Origin: Nitzschia sp. pyKryTriq1
Taxonomy: Eukaryota; Bacillariophyta; Bacillariophyceae; Bacillariales; Bacillariaceae
NCBI GenBank assembly: GCA_956465555.1
Contig: OY101128.1
Location: forward strand, 434,001 to 498,000
DNA: 64,000 nucleotides
Direction: 5' to 3'
Position numbers and translations under genes: made by a program. Under the pieces are notes generated by a model that was given only the letters and a program-made list of their open reading frames with translations, ran no database searches and was not told the origin of the DNA. Below, in pieces: positions 60,313-64,000 of this stretch. Positions within the stretch are counted from its first letter, which is position 1; every line of letters starts with the position of its first letter.

Positions 60313-60820
60313 GATGTTATCGTAGGGACAATCAGTCGGTTGTTGCTGTTGTTGATTGGGTGGCCCAAATTTGATAGATAGTGTCTAATGTGTCTCTGGC
60401 TCTACTACTCTAGAGAGAGAGAATGTTATAGTGAAGCGAGAAAAAAAAATCAAATCGCATCTTTCTTTTACCCGCCCTCTTCTTTTCCCGCGCGACGAGA
60501 GGACGGAAGAACCAAGAAAACGTGGGGGATGCAGGTATTTGATATAACGATCTTCTCGTGTGAGGCCGTACCCGAGAGCCTCGCTGCGCCCTCCGACGCG
60601 CATGCAATCTAGAATCCTTTTCGTGCACCTGCGCTGTTCTCTCCTCTCAGCGATGATGAGGGAGTGAGTAGCGGTCTCTACTCACTCACTCTCTCTCGCT
60701 CTCTACTACTACTAGATAGGAGTAGTAGGCAATAGCAAAATATAGTTCATTTTAATTTAATGCGGCCCGACGAATACCGCGATCTAGTTGTCGGTGTGGG
60801 GATTTGTGTTGCGATCCGCT
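60313..60820. other. Intergenic region
   Basis: Promoter of the SulP gene and 3' side of the SET gene. It contains CTCTCTC and TACTACTAC repeats at 60670-60725. No gene is supported. Confidence 0.5.
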
Positions 60821-63800
60821 CTAATAGTAGTCGACAAACACACGACAGGTCGTCACACAATTGGCTCTCATTTCCCAAATATCATTCCTGCAAGCACCAT
60901 TTTGGGCAAGCTCCTCACATGTTGATTTGCTCCACTTGTCCTTCACTGTGATTGGTTTCCGCCCCTTGTCGCCCACCAAACGATTCTCTCCTCCCCAGTG
61001 ACGACCTCTCGAGGCCATGACCCACTCCCGATCGTAGGGAATGGGAAAGATAGTAGTGGTGTCCGAGACAATTTCCTCTATGTTCTCTTCGTTGGCATCG
61101 GCAATGTAGATCGAGGCGCTCACTCGAATACCCGTACCCGAATTATTCGTCCCAGTTTGGTAGTCACAAGCGGCAGTACCATGGTACGCATCATCGCCCA
61201 CGGCCATGGCCTCGTTGGCAATATACTTGGCCAATCCCTCTCGTTCCGACTCGTCATCCCGCAAGACGAATTCGGGGGGAGCATTGTCTACCTGTACGAG
61301 CGGAAACAATACATTGAAGAATTTTCCTCCCGTCTCGGTCATGTCGTGATGGATGAATCCTTTCTCGCAGTGCGACACGCCAATGAAACTTACTCCCTGG
61401 ACAAACAAACCGTCAAGTTCAAAATGCTTGCCCATCGCCTCGAGAACTTGATCGAAATTTCCTTTGGCTAGCACCTTAAGAAACTCTTCATGAGTGTGCT
61501 CGTTAGCAGCGTTGGCCCAATGCATGTTGGATTTCCATTTCTTTTCAGGACGGTTCACGTAGTACTGAAGATCGGGGTCGTCTGGGTCAAATTCAAAGAA
61601 TTCGAAGGATCCAGGCTTCATCGGCTCCTTTCGTTGCAACAAATCCCAATACATTTCAATGATGCCCAGCCGTTCGGCATACGCCAACAATTCTTGGGAC
61701 AGTTTTGGATCAAGTCCGATCCGCACGGAGTAGCGGTTGGCGGCTTCTTTGGTATCTGACCATCTAATGGGTTCAATCTGTCCTGGTTCCAAGTGTGGTG
61801 AACTAACAAAGTCATACTTTTCTTCTTGCCATTCACACTCCTCGGTGGAGGCTTTTGCTCTGGGCCCTTCTTCTTCTTCTTCTTCTTCTTCGTCGTCGTC
61901 GTCAGCTGCCATGATCTTCCAAGTATCGGAAAAGAGTTCGTCGGGAAGCCTCATTTCATGACGAAAAGCATTTGGAAGAAATTCGTCACCAGAATACCAT
62001 TCATCTACGAATCGAATATTTTTCCTCAAAAGATGCTCATGCCGCTCAATCTTTGGTTTTTCGAATGTGACTTCGTCCTCGTCGTCGTCATCACGCTCAT
62101 CGTCCTCATCCTTGATACCAGGGCCCTGAATCAAGATATCCGCTTCGTACTCATACTGTCCATTATGCTGTGGCACTTCCTTTCTACCCACTATATCGCA
62201 CGGATACCATGCCTTGCGAGTAGAATCTAGACACTCGATATTAATGTTCTTCGAGTACGGATTGCCCCCTTCTTCTTCTTCGAGGGTCCGAATGGGCCTC
62301 GTCAAATCTTGATTCAACTCGGCCGCTCCGACATAGAGTGGATGTTCCGCGGCCAAATAGGGATGCGGTTCCCACAACTCGACGTGGTGATTCCAAGCCT
62401 CCTCCCAATCGCTTCCATAGTCCAAGAGAACTTCTTCTCCTGGTGCGATGTCCCGCAAAGCAATATAATCCACTCCCAAGCAGGTGGTAAAATGATAGGC
62501 CAATTCGATTGGTGTCTTGGTGAGACATTGTGAATCAAACCAGCTCGTGTTGGTAGCCCAAACGAGTTTTACGTTTGGCTCGTGAGAATGATTAATGTAG
62601 GGCGTGGAGGAACCATAGGGGCAAAACAACAAGGGCGATTCCTCGGCGGGTCGTCCAAAACAATAATTGAGCGCTAGTTGGATTCCCTGAAAACGGTCCA
62701 GATCGCGTTGATCACGATACCGTCCTGTTTTTTCATTCCGTACACGTTTGGCCCCATACATGTTGAGCATGGATCGATCCGCAACATGAAGCAAGGGTGC
62801 ATGAGCCACAATATCGCCCGTGGAAAATGAACGTCGGGCAAAGGCGCCTCTGCCAGCTTGCGGAATCTTGGAGTTTCCGGGAATAATTCCATCCATACAT
62901 CGACCGTGTGTTTGCAGCCATTCCTTGGATCGAATACTTTTCTGCAACTCATATTTCTCTAAACCACCGGCTTTCATGGCCTCTTGAGCATCGGCCCACG
63001 ATCTGGGAAGGGCCCGGATGGCGGCCACTTCTAGCTCCAATGCTTCTTCCAATAATACCGAGATCGCTTCTACTGTTTCTTTGGAGATACCATCCTGGGG
63101 AGACTTATTTGAATGAGCTTTCACAAAGTCCTTGAGGGAGTCATCGAAATCGTCAACATGTTCGGACAAGACGACCAAATTCCACAATTCTTCAGCCATT
63201 GTTCGTTGTTCGGTCAAGAAGTGCGATTTATGTGCCTCCCAAAAGAGAGTAAATGCTTTGAAAAACTCCCCAGCCTCCTTCCAGTCCTCTTCCAGTGGTA
63301 CAATTCCAATCGTCTCCTCCCGCTCTTCAAACCACGCATGCCCATAAGATCCGAACAGTTCGGCATACGGTGGAATGGACCGAATGATGGGTGTTTGGTA
63401 TCCATGATACGCCGAAAAAGCTCCAACTCCTGGATCTTTGGATCGATGCATCATCCTCATATTATTATTATTATTATTATTATTTTCATCATCACCATGA
63501 TTCATTGCATTGTCGACCTGCAAATGTCCTGGCTCTTGCACATTGTTCAACGCAAAGTGACTGCAGGGCAACGATCCCGTCCCCGGAATCATCATGTGCG
63601 AGTCGTCGGGAAAGTGCGGGTCCAAATCAAAATCGCCCATCGAAATGAAAAAGTTCATTAAATAGTCTCTCCAATTCTTGCCGTGATGATGCTTCTTATT
63701 TCTTTTGGGTGATGATGGTATCACATCATCGTCGTCGTCGTCGTCCTCGTCGTCGTCGTCCTCGTCGTCCTCGTCGTCATATTTAAACTCTCCATTATGA

Positions 63801-64000
63801 AATTCCACATCTATCCAGGGAACAGCTACTTGATCGGCATCCAAACCATGAGTACTGCCTTTGGCTAGCCGATAATCGCCGTTGAACGCTCCTAATCCAG
63901 CATTGGGAATCGTCGAAGGTGCTACCCAAATACTGCAAGTATCATCAGTCGTATCCTGAGCATCTGCATTATCACCATCACCATCACCATCACCAGTGGT
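60821..64000 (-). CDS. SET-domain protein with oxygenase-like and ShKT-like C-terminus (5' partial)
   Basis: The frame is open to the right window edge, giving 1059 visible residues without the true start. The visible part begins near DTCSIWVAPSTIPNAGLGAF, a typical opening of diatom SET proteins. The SET core follows an Asp-rich and Asn-rich stretch: RCMDGIIPGNSKIPQAGRGA with FARRSFSTGDIV, LALNYCFG, PYINHSHEPNVKLVW and ALRDIAPGEEVLLDYGSDWE. A charged linker leads to a second region, LFVQGVSFIGVSHCEKGFIH with HDMTETGGKFFNVLFPLVQV. It has an HHD motif and looks like a degenerate 2OG-Fe(II) oxygenase or a related fold. The end (STCEELAQNGACRNDIWEMR then ANCVTTCRVF) resembles an ShK toxin-like domain with four of the usual six cysteines. 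SET proteins of this kind may methylate non-histone targets; the substrate is unknown. Confidence 0.82.
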   Translation of the reverse strand, partial: TTGDGDGDGDNADAQDTTDDTCSIWVAPSTIPNAGLGAFNGDYRLAKGSTHGLDADQVAVPWIDVEFHNGEFKYDDEDDEDDDDEDDDDDDDVIPSSPKRNKKHHHGKNWRDYLMNFFISMGDFDLDPHFPDDSHMMIPGTGSLPCSHFALNNVQEPGHLQVDNAMNHGDDENNNNNNNNMRMMHRSKDPGVGAFSAYHGYQTPIIRSIPPYAELFGSYGHAWFEEREETIGIVPLEEDWKEAGEFFKAFTLFWEAHKSHFLTEQRTMAEELWNLVVLSEHVDDFDDSLKDFVKAHSNKSPQDGISKETVEAISVLLEEALELEVAAIRALPRSWADAQEAMKAGGLEKYELQKSIRSKEWLQTHGRCMDGIIPGNSKIPQAGRGAFARRSFSTGDIVAHAPLLHVADRSMLNMYGAKRVRNEKTGRYRDQRDLDRFQGIQLALNYCFGRPAEESPLLFCPYGSSTPYINHSHEPNVKLVWATNTSWFDSQCLTKTPIELAYHFTTCLGVDYIALRDIAPGEEVLLDYGSDWEEAWNHHVELWEPHPYLAAEHPLYVGAAELNQDLTRPIRTLEEEEGGNPYSKNINIECLDSTRKAWYPCDIVGRKEVPQHNGQYEYEADILIQGPGIKDEDDERDDDDEDEVTFEKPKIERHEHLLRKNIRFVDEWYSGDEFLPNAFRHEMRLPDELFSDTWKIMAADDDDEEEEEEEEGPRAKASTEECEWQEEKYDFVSSPHLEPGQIEPIRWSDTKEAANRYSVRIGLDPKLSQELLAYAERLGIIEMYWDLLQRKEPMKPGSFEFFEFDPDDPDLQYYVNRPEKKWKSNMHWANAANEHTHEEFLKVLAKGNFDQVLEAMGKHFELDGLFVQGVSFIGVSHCEKGFIHHDMTETGGKFFNVLFPLVQVDNAPPEFVLRDDESEREGLAKYIANEAMAVGDDAYHGTAACDYQTGTNNSGTGIRVSASIYIADANEENIEEIVSDTTTIFPIPYDREWVMASRGRHWGGENRLVGDKGRKPITVKDKWSKSTCEELAQNGACRNDIWEMRANCVTTCRVFVDYY

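Noticed and set aside
1-64000. tRNA, rRNA, snRNA or CRISPR loci
   Set aside because: I looked for cloverleaf T-loops, rRNA cores and spaced repeats by eye and saw none. A covariance-model scan (tRNAscan-SE, Infernal with Rfam) would decide for small RNAs.

Overview
This window is nuclear DNA from a photosynthetic stramenopile, most likely a pennate diatom. The genes are compact, with short GT-AG introns. Several proteins begin with a signal peptide followed by an A-F type junction, as in diatom plastid precursors. Typical diatom families are present (DUF6824, SulP-cNMP transporters, SET proteins with a downstream oxygenase-like domain, AAA_16 STAND ATPases). Noncoding DNA is full of GTAC, ACCGGT and CTAG palindromes. 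I cannot name the species.

Layout. 1-805: internally deleted LINE relic (-). 1450-2457: CRAL-TRIO lipid-transfer protein (-). 3813-4766: unknown protein (+). 4767-6779: gene-free, with a dense group of hairpins and a 30-bp palindrome. 6780-8320: protein kinase. 9138-11103: plastid DUF1415 protein. 12164-13791: ankyrin-like coiled-coil protein. 13947-14715: NAC-alpha (-). 15452-16620: ASF1. 16962-22792: two unknown acidic proteins (-). 23539-24828: plastid GDT1/PAM71-like ion transporter. 25819-28644: a plastid pyruvate dehydrogenase E1 in which alpha and beta are one chain. 30165-32353: riboflavin enzyme with domain order GCHII then DHBPS. 33519-34346: small protein with a PP1-docking motif. 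35564-39262: STAND ATPase (-). 40139-41431: trans-3-hydroxyproline dehydratase (-). 42190-43689: plastid protein of unknown function. 44163-45606: HEI10/ZIP3-like RING protein (-). 46468-48292: proline-rich zinc-ribbon protein. 48730-49887: four-exon 2OG-Fe(II) oxygenase (-). 51111-52856: DUF6824 protein. 53278-53753: doubtful small gene. 53861-54715: TPR-like protein (-). 56543-57235: eIF2-beta. 57303-60312: SulP transporter with STAS and cyclic-nucleotide-binding-like domains (-). 60821 to the right edge: SET / oxygenase-like / ShKT-like protein, 5' end outside the window (-).

How the genes relate. This is a normal eukaryotic mix with no operon-like cluster. Five products look plastid-directed (DUF1415, GDT1-like, PDH E1, RibA/RibB and the 42190 protein). 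They touch acetyl-CoA supply, flavin synthesis and, by family analogy, manganese or calcium supply to the thylakoid. Housekeeping genes cover nascent-chain handling, histone chaperoning and translation initiation. Many neighbours are divergent or convergent pairs.

Most unusual items: an 11-base palindrome GTACCWGGTAC with ten exact copies, all noncoding; the fused PDH E1; the reversed riboflavin enzyme; two plastid genes whose first exon is almost exactly the signal peptide and ends in the same phase; and the competing hairpins near 5.8-6.3 kb. Exon borders were derived by hand from GT/AG sites, frame continuity and family alignment by memory. No database search or RNA evidence was available.
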